From the NCBI RefSeq assembly GCF_018687275.1, contig NZ_CP061287.1, forward strand, positions 1,178,001 to 1,242,000: a stretch of 64,000 nt of DNA, given 5' to 3'. The DNA is from Polynucleobacter sp. MWH-Aus1W21. GTDB taxonomy: Bacteria; Pseudomonadota; Gammaproteobacteria; Burkholderiales; Burkholderiaceae. The notes below the pieces were generated by a model that was given only the letters and a program-made list of their open reading frames with translations, searched no databases and had not been told where the DNA came from. Each line of letters begins with the position of its first letter. The first letter of the stretch is position 1. Below, in pieces: positions 54,270 through 63,127 of this stretch. A program made the position numbers and the translations under genes.

Positions 54270-55115
54270 ATGAACCCACTTGATACACCTTTAGGATTTA
54301 GCACCAACTTTTTATTTGTTCCAGGTACTCGTCCTGAGCGTTTTATAAAAGCACTTGATAGCGGTGCCAGTGGTGTTGTATTAGATCTTGAAGATGCTGT
54401 TGCCGAGGAAGATAAAGTCAGCGCACGCGATGCCATTCGTACGGCTTGGCCAAGCTTTAGTGCTGAGCAAAAGAAACGTTTGGTGATTCGTACGAACTCA
54501 CCAGGCAGCAAGTTTTATGCGGCTGACTTAATCCTGGCGCAAGAACTCCAGGTTGCCTGCCTACTCATTCCCAAAAGCGAATCGCTCGATCAAATTAACG
54601 GCGCCGCTTTGATATTGCCCAACACCGCAATTATTCCCATGATTGAAACTGCAGTCGGCTTGGATCAGCTGAAAGAAATCGCCAACGCCAATCAGGTTAT
54701 TCGCCTTGCTTTAGGCAATCTAGATTTACAGGCTGACCTTGGTATGGTTTGTGATCGCCAAGAAACGGAACTGCAAACTGCTCGCTATCAAATTGTTTTA
54801 GCCTCTCGCCTGGCACAAATTGCCCCTCCAATTGATGGGGTTACGCCCTCTACCGATGATGTTGAGCGTATTGCAGAAGATGCAGAACGCGCAAAACGCA
54901 TGGGTTTTGGTGGAAAGCTCTGCATTCATCCCAAACAGGTAGGAATCGTCATTGCTGCATTCACACCCACTGAAGAAGAGCTGGCATGGGCCCAGCGAGT
55001 GATTGACGCGGACAAATCCTCCAAAGGGGGTGCCGTAAAGCTGGATGGCCGCATGATTGATAGGCCAGTGGTGTTATTGGCCCAAAGAACCCTAGCAATT
55101 ACTGGTAAACACTAG
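54270..55115 (+). CDS. CitE/HpcH-like CoA ester lyase
   Basis: A 281-residue TIM-barrel lyase that splits malyl-, citramalyl- or related hydroxyacyl-CoA. Motifs are LFVPGTRPERFIKAL, VVLDLEDAVAEEDK with the Mg ligands, LVIRTNSPGSKFYAADL, IIPMIETAVGLDQL and KLCIHPKQV. The ATG at 54270 is chosen since the motif start follows directly; longer starts overlap the MmgE/PrpD gene. Cleavage of citramalyl-CoA to acetyl-CoA and pyruvate would fit the neighbouring hydratase. Confidence 0.9.
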   Translation: MNPLDTPLGFSTNFLFVPGTRPERFIKALDSGASGVVLDLEDAVAEEDKVSARDAIRTAWPSFSAEQKKRLVIRTNSPGSKFYAADLILAQELQVACLLIPKSESLDQINGAALILPNTAIIPMIETAVGLDQLKEIANANQVIRLALGNLDLQADLGMVCDRQETELQTARYQIVLASRLAQIAPPIDGVTPSTDDVERIAEDAERAKRMGFGGKLCIHPKQVGIVIAAFTPTEEELAWAQRVIDADKSSKGGAVKLDGRMIDRPVVLLAQRTLAITGKH

Positions 55116-55172
55116 GGTCTTTCAACACAAAAGCCCTTTATAAGTGGCAAAATTGACAAACATAACAACAAC

Positions 55173-56174
55173 ATGGAGATCAAATTGAAAGTGAAGAAAT
55201 TTTTATTTTCAGGAATTGCTGCAGCATTAACCGCTGGCGCATTTCTAAGCACTAGCGCTCTTGCGCAAAAAGACTGGCCTACTAAATCAATTCAATTGGT
55301 CGTTCCATTTGCAGCTGGTGGCCCTACTGACTCTATCGCCCGTTTAATTGCAGTGCCAATGGGTCAAGCCCTCGGCCAAACTGTGGTTGTTGAGAACGTT
55401 CCAGGCGCTGGCGGCACAATCGCCTCTACCAAAGTAGCGCGCGCTGCACCAGATGGCTACACCATCTACATTCACCACATGGGCATGGCCACTGCGCAGG
55501 CTTTGTATGACAAGCTCCCATACGATCCTATGACTAGCTTTGAATATATCGGTCAAGTTGCTGACGTACCAATGGTACTTTTGGGCAAAAAAGATTTGCC
55601 AGCAAACAACTTTAAAGAACTTGAGGCGTATATCAGAGCCAATGGCTCTAAAGTCACCATGGCCAATGCTGGTCCAGGCGCAGTTTCCCAGTTATGCGGA
55701 TTGTTATTTCAGAGTCGCATGGGCGTTAAGTTAACTAACATTCCTTACAAAGGAACCGGCCCTGCTCTAACAGACCTTTTGGGTGGTCAAGTTGACCTCT
55801 TGTGTGACCAAACAACTCAGACTATTCCGTACATCAAGGATGGTCGTGTAAAGGCTTTTGGTACAACCACCATGAAGCGTTTGCCAGCCATTCCGAATGT
55901 TCCAACTTTGAACGAACAAGGCCTCAAAGGCTTCGAAGTTAAAGTTTGGCACGGCGTTTATGCACCAAAAGGCACTCCACAGCCAATCTTGGATAAGATC
56001 AATGCTGCTTTGAAGAAAGCATTGAATAATCCTGATGTGAAGAAGCGTTTGGAAGATGCCAATATTGACATCGTTCCAGCAGAGAAAGTTTCTGCCAAAG
56101 GCTTGAAAGATCATCTTGATAAAGAGATCAACGTTTGGGGCCCAGTGATTCGTAAAGCGAACATTCCAGACTAA
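55173..56174 (+). CDS. Bug-family (tripartite tricarboxylate transporter) periplasmic substrate-binding protein
   Basis: A 333-residue exported receptor. The signal peptide runs to about 31 (STSALAQ), then FAAGGPTDSIARL, VENVPGAGGTIAS, AAPDGYTIY and NVPTLNEQG show the family. The start could be the ATG at 55173 or the in-frame TTG at 55185, which has a GGAGA sequence 5 bases upstream. No TctAB genes are near. It lies 57 bases after the CitE-like gene, and its ligand is probably an acid used by that cluster. A strong terminator follows. Confidence 0.9.
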   Translation: MEIKLKVKKFLFSGIAAALTAGAFLSTSALAQKDWPTKSIQLVVPFAAGGPTDSIARLIAVPMGQALGQTVVVENVPGAGGTIASTKVARAAPDGYTIYIHHMGMATAQALYDKLPYDPMTSFEYIGQVADVPMVLLGKKDLPANNFKELEAYIRANGSKVTMANAGPGAVSQLCGLLFQSRMGVKLTNIPYKGTGPALTDLLGGQVDLLCDQTTQTIPYIKDGRVKAFGTTTMKRLPAIPNVPTLNEQGLKGFEVKVWHGVYAPKGTPQPILDKINAALKKALNNPDVKKRLEDANIDIVPAEKVSAKGLKDHLDKEINVWGPVIRKANIPD

Positions 56175-56188
56175 GCATTAATCGCATC

Positions 56189-56225
56189 AAATAAAAAAGC
56201 CAGCGCAATGCTGGCTTTTTTATTT
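56189..56225. terminator. bidirectional rho-independent terminator
   Basis: A perfect 16-base stem with a GCCAGC/GCTGGC core closes a 5-base loop, with A and T runs on the two sides. It separates the plus-strand binding-protein gene from the minus-strand surface operon. Confidence 0.92.
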
Positions 56226-56267
56226 CTTAATAAATACTCGGTTGAGCTAGCGAGTCGCTAAATAATC

Positions 56268-56888
56268 TTAGCCCGGTCTAAATAAGTATCCAGAGCGAGC
56301 CTTATCGCGACGCCTTCTGTAAAGCATTCCAACAAAGGCAATCAAAGCCCAAATCGCGAGGAATGGATCGAGCAAATAATCCCAAAGATTGCTGGATTCA
56401 TGCCACTGAGCCGCCCAAGCAATGATGGCAATCGCAATAATCCAAACGCCCTTAATCCAATTGGCTAAGGCGCAAACTACTGCGAATACTAGAACCGCTA
56501 TTAAGAATGTAATAGATCCATATCCCCATGTGTAGGGATCAATCATCCCCAATCCCAGGGCAAATGGATAAAAGCAGAACGCCACGATGGCAACAGCAAA
56601 CTTAAACGCCATAGGTGTCGGCTTGCTTGAAGGCAGCAAGGAGCTCCACAGCAATAGAGTTAAAACAATGCTGAGATCTCCAGTGACGCCGCGTACATAA
56701 GCCACTAAGGGTAATTCCATGCCTAAGCCTAGCGGCCAGAACAATGCATTGCCAATTAACAGAACCAAGAAAAGCTTTACGGCGAATGGAAAAGGATTTG
56801 GGGAGAATTTTTGCAATATCCAAATACAAATAACTGAGGTCGTGATGGATAGCTCAATCAAAGGCAAGATTTGCATTAATGAATTCAT
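56268..56888 (-). CDS. multi-pass membrane protein of unknown function
   Basis: A 206-residue protein with about six hydrophobic segments (near 8-26, 36-55, 75-84, 98-115, 125-145 and 150-190) and a short basic end (YRRRRDKARSGY). No family is recognised. It overlaps the sialidase-fold gene by 4 bases and is last in a three-gene operon with a GT39-type glycosyltransferase, so a role in surface-glycan assembly or export is a fair guess. Confidence 0.65.
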   Translation of the reverse strand: MNSLMQILPLIELSITTSVICIWILQKFSPNPFPFAVKLFLVLLIGNALFWPLGLGMELPLVAYVRGVTGDLSIVLTLLLWSSLLPSSKPTPMAFKFAVAIVAFCFYPFALGLGMIDPYTWGYGSITFLIAVLVFAVVCALANWIKGVWIIAIAIIAWAAQWHESSNLWDYLLDPFLAIWALIAFVGMLYRRRRDKARSGYLFRPG

Positions 56889-58138
56889 TGTTGAACCTCC
56901 AAACGCTGCGCTTCTGTCTCTTGCGCTTGAGTCTGTATCTTAGTAAAAGCATATTTTAGCCAAGCGCCCGAAAAATAACGATGGCGAATCTTTTTACGGT
57001 CCCAGGTGTATGCCAAATGGGCATCATCACCATTTACAGTAATCATGTACGGATAAGAAAACTCTTTACGCTGTGCATCCGGCAAGGCTTCGTCATCTTC
57101 TAATACCTCGACGGTTTGCCATTGACCTGGCTTGGGACTGCTCATCATTAACACTAATCGATAGCGACCATGTTCAATATTATTTAAAGCCAAGATGCGA
57201 GTGCCGTTCTTAAGAGTTATGCCTGCCACTGCAGAATTAGGGTTGGCAATTGCCAAATCCTCTGACTGTTGCCAGCTTTGTCCTGCATTTTGGGTGTAAC
57301 TAACCGGTACTTGCTTTGGCAATCCAGAGCTGCGTGTTTGTCGAAAATAAGCGCTAGCATCTTGAGGGTCACTCACAAACACCAGTGGCTGAATTGCACT
57401 CCGCCCAGAGCTCATGCGGCGTTTATCAATTACACGCCCTGCATCTACCCTCAAAAACTCGCCAAAGCGCCCTATCCACTCATGATAGGAAGGCAAGCCC
57501 AACAAGCCATCGGTGAACGAGATGCTCGGGGATTTTACAAGGGTGCTTAAGTTCAATAATGGTGAGCTGATCAGGCGCTGCGGATGACTCCATGTCAATC
57601 CCTCGTCATCCGAAGTAATCGCAGAGATTGAGCTTCCTGCCCAACCACCGATAGAAACGGTTACAAAGAATAGTTGCAGCCTTCCATCGGGCAATCTACT
57701 TGGTACAGGGTTGCCTAATTTGGCAATGTAGCGCGACAAACCCTTCTCGGCGCTAATGCGATCTATCACAACAGTAGGTGCACTCCAGTTGGCAGAATGC
57801 GCATCGTATACCGAGCTATAGATCGAGACATCAGCAGCACCCTCACGACTACCTGCAAACCAGAATGCCCGAACAGCACCATCCTTTAAAGCAATTAATG
57901 AAGCCGCGTGAACCGATGGAGCTCCAGTATCGGGCAACCAATTCGCCTGCGATGCTGGCGCAATAGCCTTAGATGGGACCTTGGTCTTGGCTGTTGTAGT
58001 CAAGACTTCATCCGCAGCTTCCTCTGCTTGAGGAAAAGCCGATACTACAAATGGCGCCCAAGCAGGACGACTATCAATATGAAGAAAGCCCAATACGGCA
58101 GCAAGCAATAAAAAACAGAGGGCAACAATACGGCTCAT
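56885..58138 (-). CDS. sialidase-fold (BNR/Asp-box) protein
   Basis: A 417-residue protein with an N-terminal signal anchor (about 4-20) and a six-bladed propeller-like region. One clear Asp-box is present (SDDEGLTWSH) and a second degenerate one (TQNAGQSWQQ). Catalytic-region features include FWFAGSREGAADVSIY with the leading Arg of FRIP-like motifs, and a late KEFSYPYMI...YTWDRKKIRH block. Relatives are annotated exo-alpha-sialidase, but the substrate may be another sugar. It lies between the glycosyltransferase and membrane-protein genes, coupled by 4-base overlaps. Confidence 0.8.
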   Translation of the reverse strand: MSRIVALCFLLLAAVLGFLHIDSRPAWAPFVVSAFPQAEEAADEVLTTTAKTKVPSKAIAPASQANWLPDTGAPSVHAASLIALKDGAVRAFWFAGSREGAADVSIYSSVYDAHSANWSAPTVVIDRISAEKGLSRYIAKLGNPVPSRLPDGRLQLFFVTVSIGGWAGSSISAITSDDEGLTWSHPQRLISSPLLNLSTLVKSPSISFTDGLLGLPSYHEWIGRFGEFLRVDAGRVIDKRRMSSGRSAIQPLVFVSDPQDASAYFRQTRSSGLPKQVPVSYTQNAGQSWQQSEDLAIANPNSAVAGITLKNGTRILALNNIEHGRYRLVLMMSSPKPGQWQTVEVLEDDEALPDAQRKEFSYPYMITVNGDDAHLAYTWDRKKIRHRYFSGAWLKYAFTKIQTQAQETEAQRLEVQQ

Positions 58139-59856
58139 CTACAAACATCCTTCAGGTTTGATAAATCTGGCATAGCAGCTGGAGTGGCAATTAAATATTC
58201 ATTTACAAATAAGTGTTTGCTAATTTGTCCTGCCAACATCTCCGCAATTTCTTCATTGGAGTGGCGGGCTCGCATCTCCATTCTTTGCCCAACAATCTGA
58301 CAAGATTCACATAAGGTGGGCACAACACCAAGAGGTGCATGCACTGCTACCAAAGGATATTTAGCCGTCAATCCATTGATATCAGCGGCATCTTTGGCCA
58401 AGTAGCCGTGCAACTTTACACCCGGCAAAAGAAGGCGATACTCCTCATCTTTAGCGCGGTAGTCACAAGGAATCCAAACGTCCTTGCCTTGTGTCTGGGC
58501 AATAGTCTCCGTGGAGTAGTGCCCCAAACGCCCCTCTAAGGGAGAAAGACTGCTAGTCAAAGCGCAATAGACCAGAAAGCAAGCAGCCAATGCAAGTACC
58601 TTAGTTTGACCATGTCTGAACAAACCAACTAACACCACCAGTAAACTCGCTGCCATCAAGATCCAATGGCAATATGAATACGCCCACTGACCTGCAGCAC
58701 CCATCAATTGGGAAAAATGCAAATTGCCACCAATCCATATCAATAGGGATATCACCAGCAACTGCAGTAGTAAGGCAATACGGAATCCCCAAAAAGGCAA
58801 CTTATCCCAATACAAGGCAATCAATGCAGCAAACGCTGGCATGACCGGGAGTAAGTAACGCCCCGATCGCTGGCTAGGGAAACTAAACACAATGAAGAAG
58901 GCAGCCACCAATAACAGCAAGAGAACTTCTTCTAGAGCCAGAAAACGTCGCGCACGCCAGCATTGCATCAAAGTCGATATCAGTACAAAACTGAATAAGC
59001 CAGCATTTGCAATCGTAGTGGCCAATAAGAACCAAATGCTATCGCCACCATGCAGTAAGTCCATGATGTAACTAGATTGACGCGCAGCAAACTTGCCTGC
59101 ATTCTCGCCAAGAACAAACTCCATCCAAACTGCCTCAGGATATGGGTCCAAGGCAAACCAAATGGCAAATACACCCAAGGCAAGCACGACAATGAGAATC
59201 AACTTGTAAAGATCCCGTATCACCAGTTGCGGAATACTCCACTGTCGCCAGCGCCAGTAATAAAGACCCAATGCTAATGTTGCAGGCACAATATACGCAA
59301 AGGATTTTGCAAATAATGCAAAGCCGAAACATATCCCCGCGACGAGCGGGAAAAAGAATTTGGATTCAAATGCATTCTTGCCCCAATATAGGATTACAAA
59401 AAATGGCAGTGATATCCAGAAGACCTCAGGAGGGTCGGCTAAAAATGGGCGACCATAACGATACGTCGCAAAAAAGGATAGCCAGACTAATGCAGCCAAT
59501 AGCCCTGTTTGTGTTTTGCCACTAAACCGACGAACTGCTAAAAATAAGAAGAAGGCAGTTAGGCCGGTATATAAAACGCTAGGCCAGCGCAAATGAGCCA
59601 AAGTCCAATCAGACGCCCAGTTGGTGCTCGCAATGCCCTGCCAGAAAATAAGCGGGGGCTTAGTATTTTTGATGCCCTCCATCTCAGACTGCAAAGGCAA
59701 CCACTGCCCTGAGTCTGCCGTCATGCGCACAATATGCATATAGGGATACTCGTCACCGTTTTTAGGGGCAAAACGACTATCCAAGCCGTAAAGATAGGTA
59801 AATACACCTAAAAGCAGTATTAATACGGCAGAACGGTAAGAAAATGAGGCACGCAT
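58135..59856 (-). CDS. GT39/ArnT-like polyprenol-sugar glycosyltransferase
   Basis: A 573-residue membrane enzyme with about twelve helices. The first periplasmic loop carries the acidic motif NGDEYPY with the catalytic Asp/Glu pair, followed by KPPLIFWQG, typical of ArnT/PMT-type transferases that use a polyprenyl-phosphate sugar donor and work on the periplasmic face. A soluble C-terminal region follows about residue 440. It heads the operon with the sialidase-fold protein; acceptor (lipid A, glycan or protein) is unknown. A long palindrome lies 8 bases upstream of its start. Confidence 0.85.
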   Translation of the reverse strand: MRASFSYRSAVLILLLGVFTYLYGLDSRFAPKNGDEYPYMHIVRMTADSGQWLPLQSEMEGIKNTKPPLIFWQGIASTNWASDWTLAHLRWPSVLYTGLTAFFLFLAVRRFSGKTQTGLLAALVWLSFFATYRYGRPFLADPPEVFWISLPFFVILYWGKNAFESKFFFPLVAGICFGFALFAKSFAYIVPATLALGLYYWRWRQWSIPQLVIRDLYKLILIVVLALGVFAIWFALDPYPEAVWMEFVLGENAGKFAARQSSYIMDLLHGGDSIWFLLATTIANAGLFSFVLISTLMQCWRARRFLALEEVLLLLLVAAFFIVFSFPSQRSGRYLLPVMPAFAALIALYWDKLPFWGFRIALLLQLLVISLLIWIGGNLHFSQLMGAAGQWAYSYCHWILMAASLLVVLVGLFRHGQTKVLALAACFLVYCALTSSLSPLEGRLGHYSTETIAQTQGKDVWIPCDYRAKDEEYRLLLPGVKLHGYLAKDAADINGLTAKYPLVAVHAPLGVVPTLCESCQIVGQRMEMRARHSNEEIAEMLAGQISKHLFVNEYLIATPAAMPDLSNLKDVCR

Positions 59857-59864
59857 AGCTATAG

Positions 59865-59894
59865 TTTATAGGGCTTGCAGGAAAGCCCTATAAA
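59865..59894. promoter_or_regulatory. 12-base-arm palindrome between divergent operons
   Basis: TTTATAGGGCTT and AAGCCCTATAAA are perfect complements around a 6-base loop (GCAGGA), ending 8 bases from the ATG of the GT39-type gene. It could be an operator, or an RNA hairpin that hides the ribosome site of that gene. No T-tract follows, so it is not an ordinary terminator. Confidence 0.55.
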
Positions 59895-60037
59895 ACAACT
59901 AATGCCTGTATTTTTGAATGAGCTTATGAAAAACGAATCTGATGTGAATATCCATTTACAAGAGTTTCTTGATTAAGATACCTACAAACGAATTTGCAAT
60001 TTATTACTTAGAAATAATCCGAACGGAGAACCACCAT

Positions 60038-60370
60038 ATGCGAGCAAGGTATTTAAAACCCGCAATCCTAGCATCTATTTATATTGGCATTAGCCACTGG
60101 AGTGGCGCTGCTCTCGCGCAGAATGCCGATGCCAGTAATTTATATAAACGTGGCCTTGCAGCCACCTGTGCCAATTGTCATGGAACCGATGGCAAGGGTG
60201 TAGTTGATGGCGGTATGCCATTAATTAACAACCTCACGAGCGAACAAATTCTGACTCAAATGAAAGCATTTAAGTCTGGCGCGCGTGAAGGCACCATCAT
60301 GCCGCAGTTAGCTAAAGGCTATACCGACGAGCAACTCGAAACCATCGCCAATCAACTTGGCAAGAAATAA
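60038..60370 (+). CDS. fccA: monoheme cytochrome c subunit of sulfide dehydrogenase
   Basis: A 110-residue periplasmic cytochrome. The signal peptide ends at about ALAQ (28), the heme site is CANCH (44-48), and Met88 in GTIMPQLAKG is the probable axial ligand. It has one heme, unlike the two-heme subunit of Allochromatium. The ATG at 60038 has a GGAGA site 8 bases upstream, which decides it over an earlier start at 59969. It precedes fccB by 14 bases and passes electrons from its flavin to the respiratory chain. Confidence 0.9.
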   Translation: MRARYLKPAILASIYIGISHWSGAALAQNADASNLYKRGLAATCANCHGTDGKGVVDGGMPLINNLTSEQILTQMKAFKSGAREGTIMPQLAKGYTDEQLETIANQLGKK

Positions 60371-60384
60371 TAAGGAAGCCCATC

Positions 60385-61659
60385 ATGGATCGTAGACACT
60401 TTATTGGCCAAGGCGCAGCAGCAATTGGCTTGCTGGCTGGCTTCTCTGGACAAGCTAACGCAAATTTACAAAAAGCAGAAATTCTGGTGATTGGTGGCGG
60501 ATATGGCGGTGCTACTGCCGCTAAATATCTACGCCTGTTTTCCAACAACACAGCCAAGGTCACATTGATTGAGCCTAATACCTCTTTCATTTCTTGCCCT
60601 ATGTCTAACTTAGTGATTGGTGGCTCACGCACTCTCGCTGAAATCACTTCACCTTATGACACACTCAGCAAACGTCATGGCATCAAGATTATTCAAGATA
60701 GCGTGAGTAGCATTGATCCAGACAAGAAGATCGTAAAACTGGCCTCTGGCAAGACTTTGCGTTACGACAAAGCAGTTGTGTCTCCAGGTGTATCACTCAA
60801 CTTCAAGAGCATTGAAGGTCTTGCACAAGCCAATAAAGATGGAGTTACCCTCCAAGCCTGGAAAGCTGGTCCAGAAACCATTGCACTACATAAGCAAATT
60901 GCAGCAATGCGTGAAGGCGGAACTTTTGCCATTAGCATTCCTGAGGCCCCGTATCGCTGCCCTCCTGGACCATACGAGCGCGCTTGCCAGGTAGCTAACT
61001 ACCTGAAACAAAATAACCCGCGTGGCAAGGTACTGATCTTGGATGCAAACCAAGACGTCACCTCTAAGGGTGCTTTGTTCAAGAAAGTTTGGGCTGAGCA
61101 GTATGCTGGAATCATTGAGTACCGACCAAAGAGTAATGTGGTTGGTGTAGACGCCAAAACCAGAACACTCAAACTCGAAGTTGAGGATGACGTGAAGGCA
61201 GATGTGCTTAATGTATTGCCACAAATGGCCGCTGGTGAAATTGCTATTAAGACTGGTTTAGCAAATTCTAATGGTCGCTGGGCGAATGTGAACTTCCTCA
61301 ATTTTGAATCGACTGCACGTAAAGATATTCACGTCTTAGGCGATGCGATTCAAATTGCGCCAGCAATGCCCAAGTCTGGGCATATGGCCAACCAACATGC
61401 CAAGGTAGCTGCTGCTGCCATCGTCGCGGAACTCAGCGGTTGGGAAGTTAACCCAGCGCCAGTATTAACCAATACTTGCTATAGCTTTGTTAACTCCAAG
61501 GAAGTCGTTCACGTTGCTAGCGTTCATCAATACAACGCAGCGGAAAAGACTTTTAAAACGGTTCCTGGCTCTGGCGGCTTATCCCCTGCTCCATCGACCC
61601 TGGAGGGAGTCTATGCCTGGGGCTGGGCTCACAACATCTGGGCTGATAGTTTGGGTTAA
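60385..61659 (+). CDS. fccB: flavocytochrome c sulfide dehydrogenase, flavoprotein subunit
   Basis: A 424-residue periplasmic flavoprotein that oxidises sulfide or polysulfide. It has a Tat signal (DRRHFIGQG) ending near residue 26, the dinucleotide site ILVIGGGYGGATAA, and three cysteines matching the studied enzyme: C71 (SCPMSN) for covalent FAD, and C192 (YRCPPGPYE) with C365 (NTCYSF) for the redox disulfide. The residue order fits FCSD rather than plain sulfide:quinone reductase. Tat export with a Sec-exported FccA partner is standard for the complex. A strong terminator follows. Confidence 0.94.
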   Translation: MDRRHFIGQGAAAIGLLAGFSGQANANLQKAEILVIGGGYGGATAAKYLRLFSNNTAKVTLIEPNTSFISCPMSNLVIGGSRTLAEITSPYDTLSKRHGIKIIQDSVSSIDPDKKIVKLASGKTLRYDKAVVSPGVSLNFKSIEGLAQANKDGVTLQAWKAGPETIALHKQIAAMREGGTFAISIPEAPYRCPPGPYERACQVANYLKQNNPRGKVLILDANQDVTSKGALFKKVWAEQYAGIIEYRPKSNVVGVDAKTRTLKLEVEDDVKADVLNVLPQMAAGEIAIKTGLANSNGRWANVNFLNFESTARKDIHVLGDAIQIAPAMPKSGHMANQHAKVAAAAIVAELSGWEVNPAPVLTNTCYSFVNSKEVVHVASVHQYNAAEKTFKTVPGSGGLSPAPSTLEGVYAWGWAHNIWADSLG

Positions 61660-61679
61660 GAAGCTAAGGCCTTCGCTGT

Positions 61680-61715
61680 TAATAAAAAAGAGACCTTCGG
61701 GTCTCTTTTTTATTA
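61680..61715. terminator. bidirectional rho-independent terminator with TTCG loop
   Basis: A perfect 16-base stem with an AGAGACC/GGTCTCT core and a stable TTCG loop, flanked by A and T runs, lies between the convergent fccB and DUF3422 genes. Confidence 0.93.
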
Positions 61716-61725
61716 CATAGGTTAA

Positions 61726-63063
61726 TTATGACTTTTGCCTACGCCGTCTGCGCCTACTTATCACCAAAAATGTAATGGCAATGATTGGGGCAGCTATTGC
61801 AGCAATGATCTCAGGATGAATAGCGAGTCCAGCCTCTTTACCCCCCTTGGCGATGTATGCCAACAAGCCAACCGCATAATATGTCAGCACCAACACTGAC
61901 AAACTCTCCACTGTTTCTTGAAGTCTAAGTTGCAGTCTAGCGCGCTGATCCATACTGGCTAATAACCTTTGCGTTTGCTGCTCATTCACAAACTCGATAC
62001 GGGTTCTGAGGGTTTGCGTTGTTCTAGAGATACGGTCAGATAATTCTCGCAAGCGACGTTGAGTCCAAATACAAGTCCCCATGGCCGGCTGAAAACGTCG
62101 ATCCATAAACTCTGACAACGTTTGCACTCCAGGAAGAGATGTTTCATTTAATTCGAGTAAATTTTTTGATAGCAACTGGCTATAAGCCTCAGCCGCAGTA
62201 AAGCGAAGACCATATCCCGAGATCCATTGCTCAATACGGGAAGCCAGACGAGAGAGCTCCTCTAGAAAAATGCCATCTTTTTCGGTATTCACTCCAGACT
62301 CTGCTTGTAGTTTAGAGATTTTTTCAGATACCGCCGCCAACTCTGATTCCGCCTCCCTTAAAGGCAACGAAAGGCTTTTGGCTACTGGAAACGAAACCAT
62401 GGCAACCATGCGGTAAGTTTCAGCCTCAGCTAAACCCCTAGCTATTCGACCTAGCTGTCTGGAGCCTAAAACATCATGCGGTATAAAGAAAGATATAAAT
62501 CCGTCTTGGTCAAGCTGCAAGTCGGTCCAAAGCTGCGCCTTTTTGCTGGAAAGAATAAAACTGCCCAGTACAGTATTGCCGCTAAAAATTTCAGATACTT
62601 CTTGTGCCTCAGCAAATAGAGGGCGATGCTCAAAAACCAAATCTAAGGCCGAAATTCGTTGGCCACCAGCCTCAGAAATAGTTGGGCAACCCAATCCCTT
62701 AAAAAGCAAATCCAGATCACGCTCAATTTCTAATCTCGACTTGAGTAAAGGTTCCTTAACCTTAGTTTGATTGTGAACAATAACTGCAATGGTTGAAAAT
62801 TCACCATGTAACTCCCATTTCACCAAAACTCTTTCTGGTTCTGGCGCTAACTGCAGCGTCATAAATGAGTGGTCATCCCTACTGGGGGCACATCCTAAAG
62901 CATTGCTTAGTTTTTGTACCCAGGCTATTTGCTGCTGACGTGTAGCAGCGTCTAATAAGAAGGATTGCGAAATCACCCTCTCGTTTGGCCACAATGGTAT
63001 GGGAGGTCGAGCGTGAACCTCTTCATGCAACAGCGCTCTAGAGGGGTGATCGTATGGTCTCAT
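61726..63063 (-). CDS. DUF3422 family membrane protein
   Basis: A 445-residue protein of the uncharacterised DUF3422 family. It begins with the typical HPSRALLHEEVHARPP motif, has a long helical middle (about 225-385, with several coiled-coil-like stretches such as EAESELAAVSEKISKLQAESG) and ends with two membrane helices (about 388-438) and a basic tail (RRRRRRQKS). No function is established. It has its own transcription unit, converging on fccB. Confidence 0.88.
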   Translation of the reverse strand: MRPYDHPSRALLHEEVHARPPIPLWPNERVISQSFLLDAATRQQQIAWVQKLSNALGCAPSRDDHSFMTLQLAPEPERVLVKWELHGEFSTIAVIVHNQTKVKEPLLKSRLEIERDLDLLFKGLGCPTISEAGGQRISALDLVFEHRPLFAEAQEVSEIFSGNTVLGSFILSSKKAQLWTDLQLDQDGFISFFIPHDVLGSRQLGRIARGLAEAETYRMVAMVSFPVAKSLSLPLREAESELAAVSEKISKLQAESGVNTEKDGIFLEELSRLASRIEQWISGYGLRFTAAEAYSQLLSKNLLELNETSLPGVQTLSEFMDRRFQPAMGTCIWTQRRLRELSDRISRTTQTLRTRIEFVNEQQTQRLLASMDQRARLQLRLQETVESLSVLVLTYYAVGLLAYIAKGGKEAGLAIHPEIIAAIAAPIIAITFLVISRRRRRRQKS

Positions 63064-63127
63064 GGCTTATATAATTTTTTATTTCTTTAGATCATATACC
63101 TAAGCCATCTAAAACATACCTATGAAT

